From the NCBI GenBank assembly GCA_026122205.1, contig JANCYU010000047.1:109729-173728 (forward strand): DNA of 64,000 nt, written 5' to 3'. Made by a program: the position numbers and the translations under genes. The notes below the pieces were generated by a model. That model saw only the letters and a program-made list of their open reading frames with translations, made no database searches and was not told the origin of the DNA. Positions 43,585 through 54,300 of the stretch are shown here, piece after piece. Position 1 is the first letter of the stretch. Each line of letters begins with the position of its first letter. This stretch comes from Galdieria yellowstonensis (Eukaryota; Rhodophyta; Bangiophyceae; Galdieriales; Galdieriaceae).

Positions 43585-43984
43585 GTGAACTTTCCATACA
43601 ATTTCAAAGTGAAGGACTTTATGATTTCCTGAATTCTACATGTTTATATTTTTAAGATAATACAGTTAGAATGTTACTAGTACTTAAAGAAAGGTTCTTG
43701 AATCTTCATGTGTCGCTACTGGCCGTCTGGCAAAATATCTTTGACGGTAAACATTCCATTCGAAAAATAGTATCCAATTCACATCCTTTTTGACTAGAAG
43801 CTTTTTAGGTCTAGGTAAAGAAGCTCTGCCTCTTTCCAGGAACTAGCTAGATCCTAAGAAGGGTCCGCCATAGCATTTTGTTCACAGAGCGTCAATAGTT
43901 GGCGACGAAGTCAGTCTTTCTCATCAAAGTGACGTAATGTAGTTGGCTCTTTGTAAAGGAATACATGAGAGACTTTTAAACACT

Positions 43985-44330
43985 TGTTTTGGAGTATTTC
44001 TTCAATCATCCCCGAGAGTGAGCAGAAAAATGGCCTCGGCACCATCAGCAACGAATGAATGGACTCCTCGAATACTTAGCCAACTGTGAATTGCAAACTC
44101 TAGGGATATCCATGTTTTGGTATAGAGCTTGGTTCTTGCTCCAATTTGAGAAACAGAGTCTGTCCTCATTTGCATTAAACCCTCTCACTGTATCACCTGA
44201 CATAAGCAACCGAATGACTCGGACAACAGTAGTCTTTCGCAGGGTCATTATTATCCTGGCATACTAGTTGCGGTGCTACCCCTACATAACGTTTCAAATG
44301 TCCATTCCGTTCCTTTAAGGAAACGCTCAT
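43985..44330 (+). repeat. Dispersed repeat family R, copy 3 (truncated)
   Basis: About 345 bp matching the 5' third of copies 1 and 2, same orientation: GGAGTATTTCTTCAA, TGGCCTCGGCACCA, GGGATATCCATG, TTGGTATAGAGC, CATTAAACC and CGAATGACTCGGACAACA blocks. The 3' two thirds are missing. It ends about 35 bp before the 5S rRNA gene. Confidence 0.75.
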
Positions 44331-44365
44331 TTATTGAAATAGCCTAAAATAAATTCGACAAGTAC

Positions 44366-44482
44366 GTACGGCCATACTAGTGGCACATGCGCCTGAACCC
44401 ATTTCGAATTCAGAAGCTAAGCGCCCTCAGGCTTGGTTAGTACTGAGGTGAGGGATCACTCGGGAACCCCAAGTGCCGTACG
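44366..44482 (+). rRNA. 5S ribosomal RNA
   Basis: A 117-nt sequence with eukaryotic 5S features: helix I GTACGGC (44366-44372) pairing with GCCGTAC (44475-44481), the loop A GGCCATACTA, the internal promoter box A region AGAAGCTAAGC and box C GGCTTGGTTAGTACT, and a terminal AAGTGCCGTACG. A pol III T-run (TTTTT) follows directly. It is a single gene with no rDNA or second 5S near it, so 5S genes are probably dispersed in this genome. Confidence 0.93.
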
Positions 44483-45135
44483 TTTTTGCAATTTCTCTTG
44501 TATAGGAAAGAAATATCTGAGAAGAATTAAGGTAGAATTGAAATTTTTTTCAAGTATTTTGAGAGTAATGATATGTGCTGAAATATTTTTCAACTACTAC
44601 AGGTTCTTTTTGCTTGACGCTGTTTGAAAACAACGGAATGATTCTTGTCCTGACCAGTCGATACGGTCAAGGGTTGACTCGAAGAGGTATCCAATAACTT
44701 GTATTTTCCATCGTATGACAAGAGGCTTGTTGGAAAAAAGCAGCGGATAACTTTTGCGCCGATTGCGTCGTGCTTAAGTTGCTCACTTTCCTGCTGACCA
44801 AGAGGTTTCAAAACCTGCAGTGAAAGGAGAAATATATTCTCACTGAGGAACTTGGACTGAGCGACTAGGGCAAGATGCGTGTTGTTTGGGTGCGGGTTTT
44901 GTTGTTTTTCTTTGCCTCTATTCGGTTATTGGTTCCAAGTCCTCAACGGTACTTTCTGAAAAGGAAAGTCCTTCAAAGATGAAATGGATTTGCAATAACA
45001 GAGTCACAAACAGTTGTGCCAACTCTTTCAGCCAATTGTGGGTCTTGGCGATTGCAATATGCAGTCAGCGCTGTGTAAACTAGATAGAATGTAACAAAGA
45101 ATATTTTGCTATGAAATAATAACGAAACAAAGAGT
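44483..45135. other. Region between 5S rRNA and the SAM-domain NTPase gene
   Basis: No gene that I can support. On the minus strand, 44811-44590, there is a 73-codon protein-like frame (KPLGQQESEQLKHDAIGAKV) preceded by a TTTCACTGCAG acceptor-like tract, which could be a terminal exon or a pseudogene remnant. On the plus strand a 35-codon ORF from ATG 44876 begins like a signal peptide (MRVVWVRVLLFFFASIRLL). Neither could be extended. Confidence 0.35.
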
Positions 45136-47940
45136 TCACATATGAGATTTATTTCTAATGTAACTTCTTATACCAGCAACAACTCTGGCTCTAACTATTG
45201 GATCTTTGAAACCCAATAATTGTAACATAGTAGAGTCCATTCCTTCCATTTCTTCTTCTCCCAAGCGTCTTAGCATATTGCTACATTCACTTGCTTCAGA
45301 CTCTGTCAAATCACAGTAGGTCTTTAAAAATTCCTTCCAGTCAAACTTGCCTTGTCGTACTGAGCCAACTGAAGAAGAAGCCGCCTTCATCTTTTTGCTT
45401 TTTCCTTGTGCTACTGCTCCAGCATCTTGCTTAGATTTCTCCGATGATAAAATTTTCAACGATTCTTGCAGGGAGTTTTCCAATAAAGTCCAGAGCAGCT
45501 TGAAGTGCTCCCACCATGCTCGACTATTACAAAAGAGTCTCTCAAGCTTAATATCTGGAGTACCACCAAGAAACTCTGTCAAGCTCTGAGGAGAACAAAT
45601 AACCAATTGACAGCGAGAAGGAATGGTCAGCCACTCTCTATGAGAACCAACAAAAGACTGCGAAGAAAGTGAAAGATTTGTCAACTGTCCATTACCATCT
45701 TCGTAATGAACTCCACTATCCAATATCCAACTCTGATTATTCTTTAAACGACTACGGACATCAGCGGTATATCTGTTACTAACAATCAGCTGAATAACCG
45801 TGACATTGTTCTCCTCTAAATCCAACTGTGAAGACACTGGATATAGAAACCTGCCAACTTCCTCCTTAATTATATCATGGCTTACAGTGCAACTTGAATC
45901 ATCATAACATTTCAATGAAATACCTATCAAGTAGGTCTTTTGTTTCTGTAAAGGGTTTGATATTTGTTCCGAGGATGGTTCTCCCTCACAAGTAATCGAA
46001 GAACTCTGCATGACATCATATATTCGAATAAGAACCCCAGGCCCATAAGAGTTTTCCTCTTCACGCAAATAAATTCCGTCTCTTGACAAATAATGCTCAT
46101 AGAATAGTTTCCAAGCATTGGACAAGTCAGCATTATCAACTGAATCGCCAGCTGTTGTGCAAAATGCAGGAACATTCTTCACCTCAAGTTCCATATTTGA
46201 AATGCTGTTGCATTCAACAGATCGCATCGATATATTTTCAGCTAAAGTACGACGAAAGATGCTCAATTCTCCCATGCGCTTACAACAACTCAATCGAACA
46301 TATAAAATAAGACAAAACACAATTTTGAAAAGAGATTTTCTACTGTAATCAACGTGTCTGTCACTAATAGATGCAAATAAACACGAAATAAAACGGAAAC
46401 AAGGGTTTTCCCAATATTCTTTTCCAATATACCTCAACACAATCTTTGGAAACATCAACTTAAACACAGGAAATATCCGCAAGTCGGTGTCTGCTTCATC
46501 GAATTCGTCTTTTTTCATTTTTACAAAATGAAATCCAAAACTCCGGGCAGTATCCAAGACATATATCACGTCTGGAAACAAATTCAATTCCTTTCTAAAG
46601 GTCTCTCTTTCAGGAACGGGAAGTTCCCAAACACTAGCAAGTAACAAGGCACAAAACTTTGTTGTTTCATTTGGTGTCATATCAAGGGAAGTTACACTAA
46701 GCGATGGATCCGGAAGTATTTTCTCCATTGTTTTCTTCATTTCATCCCGTGAAAGATCAGAAAATTCCTTGGATTCAGTACAGAAATTTGTCAATTCTCG
46801 CATGACACGAACCACGTGAGCCGGAATACCTGCAGTATAATCATGGATCATTTCGAAAAACCAATTAATACCTTGAGGACAACTCGGAAAAAGGAGTCTT
46901 AGCACAGAATCATTACCATAGGTTGTTCCTCGTACAAAAGATTCGATATCATTCTTCGAAAAAGGATTTAAATCAATAAATTCAACTGACAGAGGAGAGA
47001 GAGCATAATATTCTTCAGCGTCAACTATAGACTTGGGAATTCCTGCAATTAGGCATATGACAAAACACTGACAGGCAAAATAATGGACACTCCTAAAAAA
47101 AGAACGAAAGGGATTGGGTCTGCCAGTAAATTTATCGATCTCCGATAAATCAGCAAAACTACGTAAATTCTCCTCTTTCAAAGCTCCATTTTCGTCTATA
47201 AATAGAAAGAGATATCGTTTGTTCGTGGCATGTAATATATTCTCTACAAAAAGACCACAAGTATCCTTCGAAAGTAACTCTGAACAGTTCGGATACTGAG
47301 AGACGACTTCCTCGGTTATCCACTTCTCAAGTGTATTCTCAAACCACTTTCCACGAGGACACTGTCTAAGATCAAGAGAGATGTAGAGGGTTTCGTTTAT
47401 CAAAGCATTCACAGCAAGCTCTCCAAAGTTTGATTCTGCGTGGAAACCGGGCAAAGAAACTATGTGCCTCACGAAACGCTCCCTATCCGTTAAGAGAAGT
47501 TCTCGGAAACGTATTCCCAAGGTACTCTTGCCCATTCCACAACACTGAGTTGCAAAGGATACGAGAGGGCGAACGACAGGCTCCGTATCTATTTCTTCCC
47601 CACAATAGATGTATGATTCACGAAAATTCTCCAGTATTTGAAGAACCGGCAGAGGTCTGTTGACAAGGGGGAACTTCAACTTTTTATCTTGAACTGTTTC
47701 AGCTACCCCTGAGGTACCTGAAGAAGCTTCTGCAGACATTGAATCTGCTTGGTTCTCCGGATATATAGTGCAAAGCAAACGTCGCGACCTTCTACAGTTC
47801 CACTTGAAGGGCAAAGTACTAGTTTTCAAGGTAGGGACAAAAGCGCTTTTGGTTCCACGTGGAACCTGCGCTTCAGCCTTTTTTCCAGTAGGCATCGAAT
47901 TAGGAATCATACAAAAACCAAACATAGCAAAGTTTTTCAT
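45136..47940 (-). CDS. Large P-loop NTPase with C-terminal SAM domain, Crinkler/RHS-like
   Basis: Intronless, 934 aa. After about 100 low-complexity residues there is FATQCCGMGKSTLGIRFREL, a Walker A-like loop (CCGMGKST, first Gly replaced), then a Walker B-like RYLFLFIDENGAL and a VICLIAGIPKS strand that fits sensor 1. The order and a PFSKNDIESFV-like lid recall the NTPase of Crinkler/RHS-type proteins (trypanosome retrotransposon hot-spot and oomycete/fungal Crinkler sets). Residues 600-760 hold a region with KTYLIGISLKCYD that may be a degenerate restriction-nuclease-like strand; the acidic residue expected before the Lys is Ser. The last 70 residues form a SAM domain (FDWKEFLKTYCDLTESEA...LGFKDPIVRARVVAGI). 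Function is unknown. The frame is intact over 2.8 kb, so selection probably acts on it. Confidence 0.75.
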   Translation of the reverse strand: MKNFAMFGFCMIPNSMPTGKKAEAQVPRGTKSAFVPTLKTSTLPFKWNCRRSRRLLCTIYPENQADSMSAEASSGTSGVAETVQDKKLKFPLVNRPLPVLQILENFRESYIYCGEEIDTEPVVRPLVSFATQCCGMGKSTLGIRFRELLLTDRERFVRHIVSLPGFHAESNFGELAVNALINETLYISLDLRQCPRGKWFENTLEKWITEEVVSQYPNCSELLSKDTCGLFVENILHATNKRYLFLFIDENGALKEENLRSFADLSEIDKFTGRPNPFRSFFRSVHYFACQCFVICLIAGIPKSIVDAEEYYALSPLSVEFIDLNPFSKNDIESFVRGTTYGNDSVLRLLFPSCPQGINWFFEMIHDYTAGIPAHVVRVMRELTNFCTESKEFSDLSRDEMKKTMEKILPDPSLSVTSLDMTPNETTKFCALLLASVWELPVPERETFRKELNLFPDVIYVLDTARSFGFHFVKMKKDEFDEADTDLRIFPVFKLMFPKIVLRYIGKEYWENPCFRFISCLFASISDRHVDYSRKSLFKIVFCLILYVRLSCCKRMGELSIFRRTLAENISMRSVECNSISNMELEVKNVPAFCTTAGDSVDNADLSNAWKLFYEHYLSRDGIYLREEENSYGPGVLIRIYDVMQSSSITCEGEPSSEQISNPLQKQKTYLIGISLKCYDDSSCTVSHDIIKEEVGRFLYPVSSQLDLEENNVTVIQLIVSNRYTADVRSRLKNNQSWILDSGVHYEDGNGQLTNLSLSSQSFVGSHREWLTIPSRCQLVICSPQSLTEFLGGTPDIKLERLFCNSRAWWEHFKLLWTLLENSLQESLKILSSEKSKQDAGAVAQGKSKKMKAASSSVGSVRQGKFDWKEFLKTYCDLTESEASECSNMLRRLGEEEMEGMDSTMLQLLGFKDPIVRARVVAGIRSYIRNKSHM

Positions 47941-48029
47941 ATCTGCGAAAAATGCTCTTCAGTATATGAATATCCGACAAAAAAAAACAACCGATAACAA
48001 ACGCGAACGGACAACGACGAAAGTAGAAA

Positions 48030-48386
48030 ATGACAAACGGGACAACTTTCAATGACGAATCAAAATCGATCCACATGGATAAACCTCTCCATTCCCATTT
48101 CAGGTATTCAAGTGCCATATTACTTTTGGAGAATCAGTATGCAAATATCTATTATGTATCCTTGGCAAAACTTGTAATATTTGTAGGCACTAGCCTTGCT
48201 CCTTCAAAGCAACAGTCAATTTTTGGTCATAAAGTCATCCCCTTGATTCAGCGCATGTTATTAGCTAAGCAATGGCATTCTGAACGATACCACAGCAGAA
48301 GGGAAAGGGAAATAATCGTTACAAGAATAAAGTGGCGCCAAAATAAAGGCTTTGGGAATATACTTGAGGATCAGAATATTGAATGA
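48030..48386 (+). CDS. Short ORF, 118 aa, unknown
   Basis: ATG-led single-exon frame, divergent from the SAM-domain NTPase gene and 89 bp from its start. It encodes a weakly hydrophobic stretch (YYVSLAKLVIFVGTSLAP) and a basic C-terminal half (HSERYHSRREREIIVTRIKW). No homology is recognised. It may be chance or a small family protein. Confidence 0.3.
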   Translation: MTNGTTFNDESKSIHMDKPLHSHFRYSSAILLLENQYANIYYVSLAKLVIFVGTSLAPSKQQSIFGHKVIPLIQRMLLAKQWHSERYHSRREREIIVTRIKWRQNKGFGNILEDQNIE

Positions 48387-48973
48387 ATCCAAGTTCATCC
48401 TCAACTGGAAAGCCAGCTTCTGGAAAAGTTGCTTGGTAGGTGTCTTGAGATAAGGCGTAATTGCGCGTTTTAAAAGCTTATTTTACCTTTTATGACGAGT
48501 TTTTCTTGTACAAAGACGACTAGCACTATGTTTCGGTCACTTCCTTTCAGATGTGTTATTTTTCAACCAAGACCTTTGAGTGTTGTCTCTTAGTTTGTTA
48601 AGAAGCTGAGAATGAACGTTTTGCTCTCCACCCGTATGTTACGTACCATTCAATCAAGTAACATAGGAATTCATTGTGATATGACCTTTGTTCATAATTT
48701 ATCATAATCTCTTAGTTGTCTATGTTTCGATGCTTTGATACGTCTCTTCTCGCAGCGATTTTTATGGCTCCCTCTATTACATACTGTTAGCCATTAATTT
48801 TTCTGAAGTGATAACCTGAAGGACTCTATAGATTTAAGGTAATTAGTAATGTAAATGAAACGATAATCCGCTAGCCATTTGTGATGCTCTTGACAAACCC
48901 TCTTTAACAATTTGTCTATGTCTCTCTTAACGTGTTCAATTTGATCATCTGACTCTTGGCATAATCGGCATCC

Positions 48974-49009
<36 letters not shown>

Positions 49010-49093
49010 CTTCACGCAGATAATGTGTTAATCCTTTGTAAGAAAGATGCTCGTTGTAAAAAGGGATCGAGAACTGAAAATAAAACTCGATTC
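48387..49093. other. Intergenic region with a TA microsatellite
   Basis: No supported gene. A minus-strand frame (48960-48794) following the microsatellite reads CQESDDQIEHVKRDIDKLLK and could be a C-terminal remnant, but it has no start codon outside the repeat. Confidence 0.45.
48975..49007. repeat. (TA)n microsatellite
   Basis: A 33-bp near-perfect TA dinucleotide run, probably length-polymorphic between strains. Confidence 0.95.
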
Positions 49094-51344
49094 TTAAGAT
49101 CTATTTCTACGCTTGCCAGAACGATGCCGCAGCTCGAAAAACAGTCCACCTCGCCGATACTCATCTATAATAAACTTGATATGCGCAGGATAGTCCTCGA
49201 AAGTAATCAATTCCACAAATGCAGGAACGTTACTTCCTTCTGCTTCCTGTCTTGTCAAGAAAGTCACATAAAAAACACGTATGCGGTCCCTGTAAGATAC
49301 ACCGTGACAATCTGTTACCTGAAAGTCCACTATTTTTCCTTCCCCATTAAACGTAGGGGAAACGTGAAAAGACTCATCAAAGAATGACTCTAGTAATAAA
49401 CCAAGATGACAAGGTTCAGAACTAAACAACAGCTCCAATAGAGTCGGGTCGTTGTTGTGATAAGGAAATAATGAGACATCAGCCATAAAAAGGTACAATG
49501 TCCAACCATTGTTACTCATATCAACATAAACATAATCTAAACTGGCATCAATCTTGCAGAGTCTAACCCAACAACTATCCATAATCTTCTTAAGTGGTGG
49601 ATCAAAAAGCTTTCCATCGAACCTCCACAATTGATTGGTCGTAAATTGAATCCGTGCAGTGCAGCTTCGCGAATGAAGCTCAATAACTGGGCACTCATAA
49701 AGACACCAAAGGAAAAATACGTCATCAAAACAACCACCTTTGCCACGACGTACTTGGGCACGTTCAAGCATCTTCGACAGCTCAACTTGACCAGATAAAG
49801 TAGAATAAAACCTTGAGAAAGTTTGAAAAAGGATGTCACGCGCTATACTGTTATAAAAGCGTAAGTAAAAGCAATTCACAGGTATCAGAAGACTTCGATC
49901 TAAATAAGAACTTTCGCATAAAATACTTCTTGGAGTCTCATTGCCAAGAAACAAACCATAAAGCATATCAACAAATCTTGCCTTAGAAATTTCGCCACTC
50001 AACGACTTGACATATTGTTTATGCTTTTTTTTCATTTCCTTCGCAGTTCTCCGATAAAATTTATTAGCCAATCGCTCGAAACTAAAGTGAGGAAACATTC
50101 TTGTCATTTCCACAAATTCTGCAACACGACTCGGAACCAAACCGCTCAACTCTATCACTTTTGAACAATTTTCCTTTAAAAGCATGGGATAATCGTCCAA
50201 TTTTTGCCATATTGCAAACTCTTTCATGCTCAAAGGTTCGACGTGTTGAACACAATTTAAATATCCACTGGGTCGCTTGTCTATAAACTCCTGATGCTGT
50301 GAGCCACCCGAAATAAATTCAAGATTAATCTAATCAAGACTTAGCGACTCGACGAAAAGGACAAACTATTCTTACTCTATGACTCCATGGGTCTACGAAA
50401 AATCTAAAAAACGAAGGCCAGCTATTTATGTTATCGCCGAACTGCTGCCATAGAGTATGATGCTCATCCACAATAAAAAGTTTTCCACGTCTCATATTCG
50501 AGATTTCCCGTCGAAGTTCCATACAAAGATCAACATCGCCCATTTGGAGAACAAAAAATACGGCAAGCTTCATTGGAACACCATTTAAGAAGCCAGAGCA
50601 GAAAGTACCTATGTTATCCAAAATCCTTGCATTCATAAACAGCAACATTGCAGCGTATTTACTCGCAACAGTATGTTCATCAGGTAATCCTTCAAGCAAA
50701 AATGTTGTGTTCGCAACATACTGCACTGGGATTTGGAAATGCCGCGCAAAAACCGCAACTAGATAAAGATAAACACTCTTTCCCAATCCACTAGCTGCAG
50801 ACACAATGTTAAAGTCAGAACAACGGAATTCTATACTAGGATCGAAGCGATCCATCCAACCATTCCACAGCCTTATTAGATCTTGTCTTAGAAGAATCCT
50901 CGAAACTCCAGTTGCAGAGTTCTGAAGAGGAAAAGCTTCGCCGAACTTCCTTGGAACAAGCAACCTAGACGCATCTGCAAGTGATAAGAGTTCGGTGGAA
51001 AATTCTTCGTTTCCGATTTTGACTTTCTTCCCCAACAAATCTGCGACCTTCGTTTGTGAACACTCTTCTGAAAGGTTCGGAACGTTTTCCAACCAACAGT
51101 TGGTGTACCTTTTGTCTATTTTCATGGTTCCAGGTATAAAAATCTTGTGCCACTCGATGAACATATTTGAAGCTTCCTCCTGACTAGAGCAGCTTTCCAA
51201 AACCAAACCATATTCAAGACCATGAGTACTACTCTCTTCTACGGCAGTAACGACCATATTGGGACACGAAACAAACACCGACGAATCAATTTGCCCTAAG
51301 AAAGAGTTGATGGCCACTTCCTCTTGAGAAACTTCCATTTCCAT
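49094..51344 (-). CDS. Crinkler/RHS-like P-loop NTPase, two exons
   Basis: Exons (minus) 51344-50376 and 50329-49094, joined over a 46-nt GTAAGA...TTAG intron, 734 aa. Without that intron the frame looks split into two ORFs. An N-terminal domain ends in FGEAFPLQN. Then come Walker A NIVSAASGLGKSVYLYL, a NGVPMKLAVFFVL strand, Walker B GKLFIVDEHHTLW and FFRFFVDPWSHRINLEFISG (sensor strand), followed by GSQHQEFIDKRPSGYLNCV and VEPLSMKEFAIW and SGLVPSRVAEFVEM. This sequence of motifs is what Crinkler and RHS effector-type NTPases show. The C-terminal 300 residues have no catalytic motif I can name. No signal peptide is visible. It is the intact relative of the relic at 18.8-19.5 kb. Confidence 0.78.
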
Positions 51345-54300
51345 TCTGCTCTCACATTGACTGTTAAATTTCCTTATGTTCCATCTCTACAAATAGTCAA
51401 AAGTGCCACTTGACAGATTTATGAAAGCTTTTGGAATTTTTATTTTCAACTCCGCATGTTATGACTCTTGGCAAAAGTAGGTCGTATCAGTACATAGAGG
51501 TTCTTTCCTATGAGTCAAGACTAGGTATAACTTTCCAGACTTGGACTGGATACAGGAAAAGACAAAAAGGTTAATTTTGTTTTGAGTATTACCCTTTATT
51601 TCTCTCCGTTTGATTCTCAACTTGTGGTTGAAGGAAAACTTCAGTACGTTGCATTACTTTGTCCTACTTTGCAAAGTATTCTTGACATCTTTTTGTTACG
51701 GCCACGTCGTGGTTTGCTTTTCAACGAGATTAGAGTTATTCTTGCATCCCTATTTGTTGCATTTCCTTGAATAGAGAACAATATGCCTAAAGAGAGGAGA
51801 TGAAGAGGCTGATAAATTTGGAAATTGTATAGTCTTCATAGGAATTTCCTAGAGAATGAAACTGTTAATTCCTTGTTTGGATGTTTGAAGACTTGGACTC
51901 GCTAGAAAAAAAGGAGTCAACAGTCAAGATCTTAGAAATACGTACTATCAGTAAGCCTGAAATAAAGTCCGGGCAGCAACTGATTCTGTAAATAGCAAAT
52001 GTCTCTTCAAAAGATGAAGCTTGGACTGAGATGTAAATATTGTTTCTAAGAAGAAGTTACATTAATGTGAAGCCGTATTAAGCTTGATGACCTTTTGTTT
52101 ATGCTGCTGGTTCCACTTTGACACGATACGGCCTTGATGCATCAGTAGTTGGAAAAAACCCAATATTTATGAACTGGAGGGGATGAGCCGTGGTAATCGA
52201 TTGTCCTCGTCGCCAGCCTGCAACTCTACCAAAAGCTAAAAGCATAAATACTGAAAGATGACCAAAATAGCCGTTTTTGATGACTAAGGTTAGTTGGGTA
52301 GGCAGGACAATGGAGTAGTCAAATTTACAAAGTATCCCTACATCTAAGAGTATTGTGTAAAGTTGTTTTTACTCAAAAGCTCGCATCCAAGTTTTCCTCA
52401 AACTTGAATCTGACACACTACCTTCTGTAGAGAATTCCGAGATTGTAGTAGTTGGAGGTAGTTTTTGAGGTGATAAATCTTCTTGTTGCTGGTTGTTTTA
52501 CAGGGAAATGAACATGAAAGCAACTACGATGGATAAAGCCAGGTGTTAATAAACCTCAGAGAGAGAATGAATACAAGGCAAAGGAATATCAGCATTTAAC
52601 CGTATCCAGTTGTAATCTACTTAGCATGTCAGAAGAATTGCAGACGTAATTTTTGGACTTTTTTGGTGGTTGACACAGCTTATGGATCAACTGGTTCACA
52701 AGCAGCCTTTCGAGCGTAAATAGTGTTGTTTCGGTGTCCTGAGCACGTATCGATAGTACTGGCTGTTTCAGCGTTAGCGATTCTTGTCTGATTTGTTCTT
52801 CTTTTGTTTTGTATCCTGATACAAACTGCCTTTGGATACCAGAAGTTTTGAAGCAGCTTTAGGCTTACTAGAGTGTTTTATGTTTTCAGTAGCCATATTG
52901 TCTTGTCTCGTGTACCTCGTCAAAACTATGCAGTGGTTGATCTTCTAAAGGAAAGCAACGCAGGTCATCTTTGAACTATAGTGTTCTCCATTTTCTCTTC
53001 CACACTGAGATGACCAAAAGTCCTCGAAAGAAACTTGAAACAAACTAATCGAATTCTTCCAACGGTACTAGTCTATATAAGACAAGGGATCAGTTACTAC
53101 CGACGATGAGTTGCTTGGAAAGAAAGCTCTTTCTCCTCAGAGTTCGAGCCGAAACAGAATATGGGTCCATACTAGTACATGACAGTAATTAGTAAGACAT
53201 TCAAAATGTGACTCATTCGGACTCTCTTTATTTGCACAGGAAGTATGTGATGAAAATGAACTGGCACCCTGACGACACTAACGTAACAAATAGACACAGA
53301 AAAACAATATTCGCTATTCCAGCAATAAACATAAAACTTGCGCGACTGGTTGGTAAAAGCAAGCATTTGAGCTTGAACTGTTAACCTTCTGTTCTTGTGA
53401 TTGTAATAGTGTCTTATTCCTCTTAGCTCAGTCCAAAGTCGAGTTTTCCTGTCGCCTAAAAATAAACATTCTCAACTGTGCTCTACTTTTCTCCAGGTGA
53501 ATATGTAACTACAACTAGGTAGTTCCTCGTGCTAAAAGAATGACAAACTAGTAGTCTGGTGCTTGTTGGAAGACTACAAAAAGCACAGTCCACAGTCTCA
53601 CTACTTCTATTCCGTTTTGTGCTTTGTCAAGCTTGTCTAAGTAATGAAAAGCGACACTCCTAGTTAAATACATGGCGTTTTAATCCATATAAGTATAGTT
53701 CAAGTCATTCTCACTAGTACTCGGAACAAGTAGTCGATAGTTTTCTACTTGATTTTCCAGTGAGAAGTTTGCAAAGGAAAAGGCAAAAGCGGTAGGCAGT
53801 TTTAATACTGGGAAGTGACACATGTACAAGTGAGACCTTTGACGAAAACATTTCGCTGTTTGAGAAAACAACCTAGGTGACTGCTTTCCATCTACCCAAC
53901 TTTGCAACGAATACTTTTGCTTCACTGCTGTCACGGCAGAGTTACAACCTTTTCCAACTTTCCGCTAAAAGTCAAAAGAGTTTATTCGAACAGACCATTT
54001 CAATTTCAAAGTTCCTTCGTTGTGCCCTCTCCAAAGACAACAAAGTGAAGACTGTGGGCACCATACTCGGTTGCCTCTTCTGTCACCAAGGCTTCTTTGC
54101 AGTAGGAACTTCGAGCTAGGCGAAAACGAGATTGGGTACGCCATTGTCGTTTTGAAATATCTATCAACAATATTGCACTCGTACAACTCACTCTACCAAA
54201 GCACGTTGTACTCAGCAACTAGTTGTTTTGCCTATAGCGTAAAATGTATGTCTTTTGCACTTGTTTCAATGAAAAGGACCAAAAGACGCCTGTCCACGTC

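Noticed and set aside
50334..50376. Apparent stop codon dividing the 49-51 kb NTPase into two genes
   Set aside because: A 46-nt GTAAGA...TTAG intron at 50330-50375 removes the stop and joins both halves in frame through a conserved-looking segment, so it is one gene.
51582..51770. 62-codon plus-strand frame in the gene-poor stretch
   Set aside because: Starts with a non-ATG codon and has no motif, splice context or conserved neighbour.
52100..52270. Possible structured or box C/D-like non-coding RNA
   Set aside because: A TGATGA-like word and CTGA occur but terminal stem and spacing do not fit; no support by eye.
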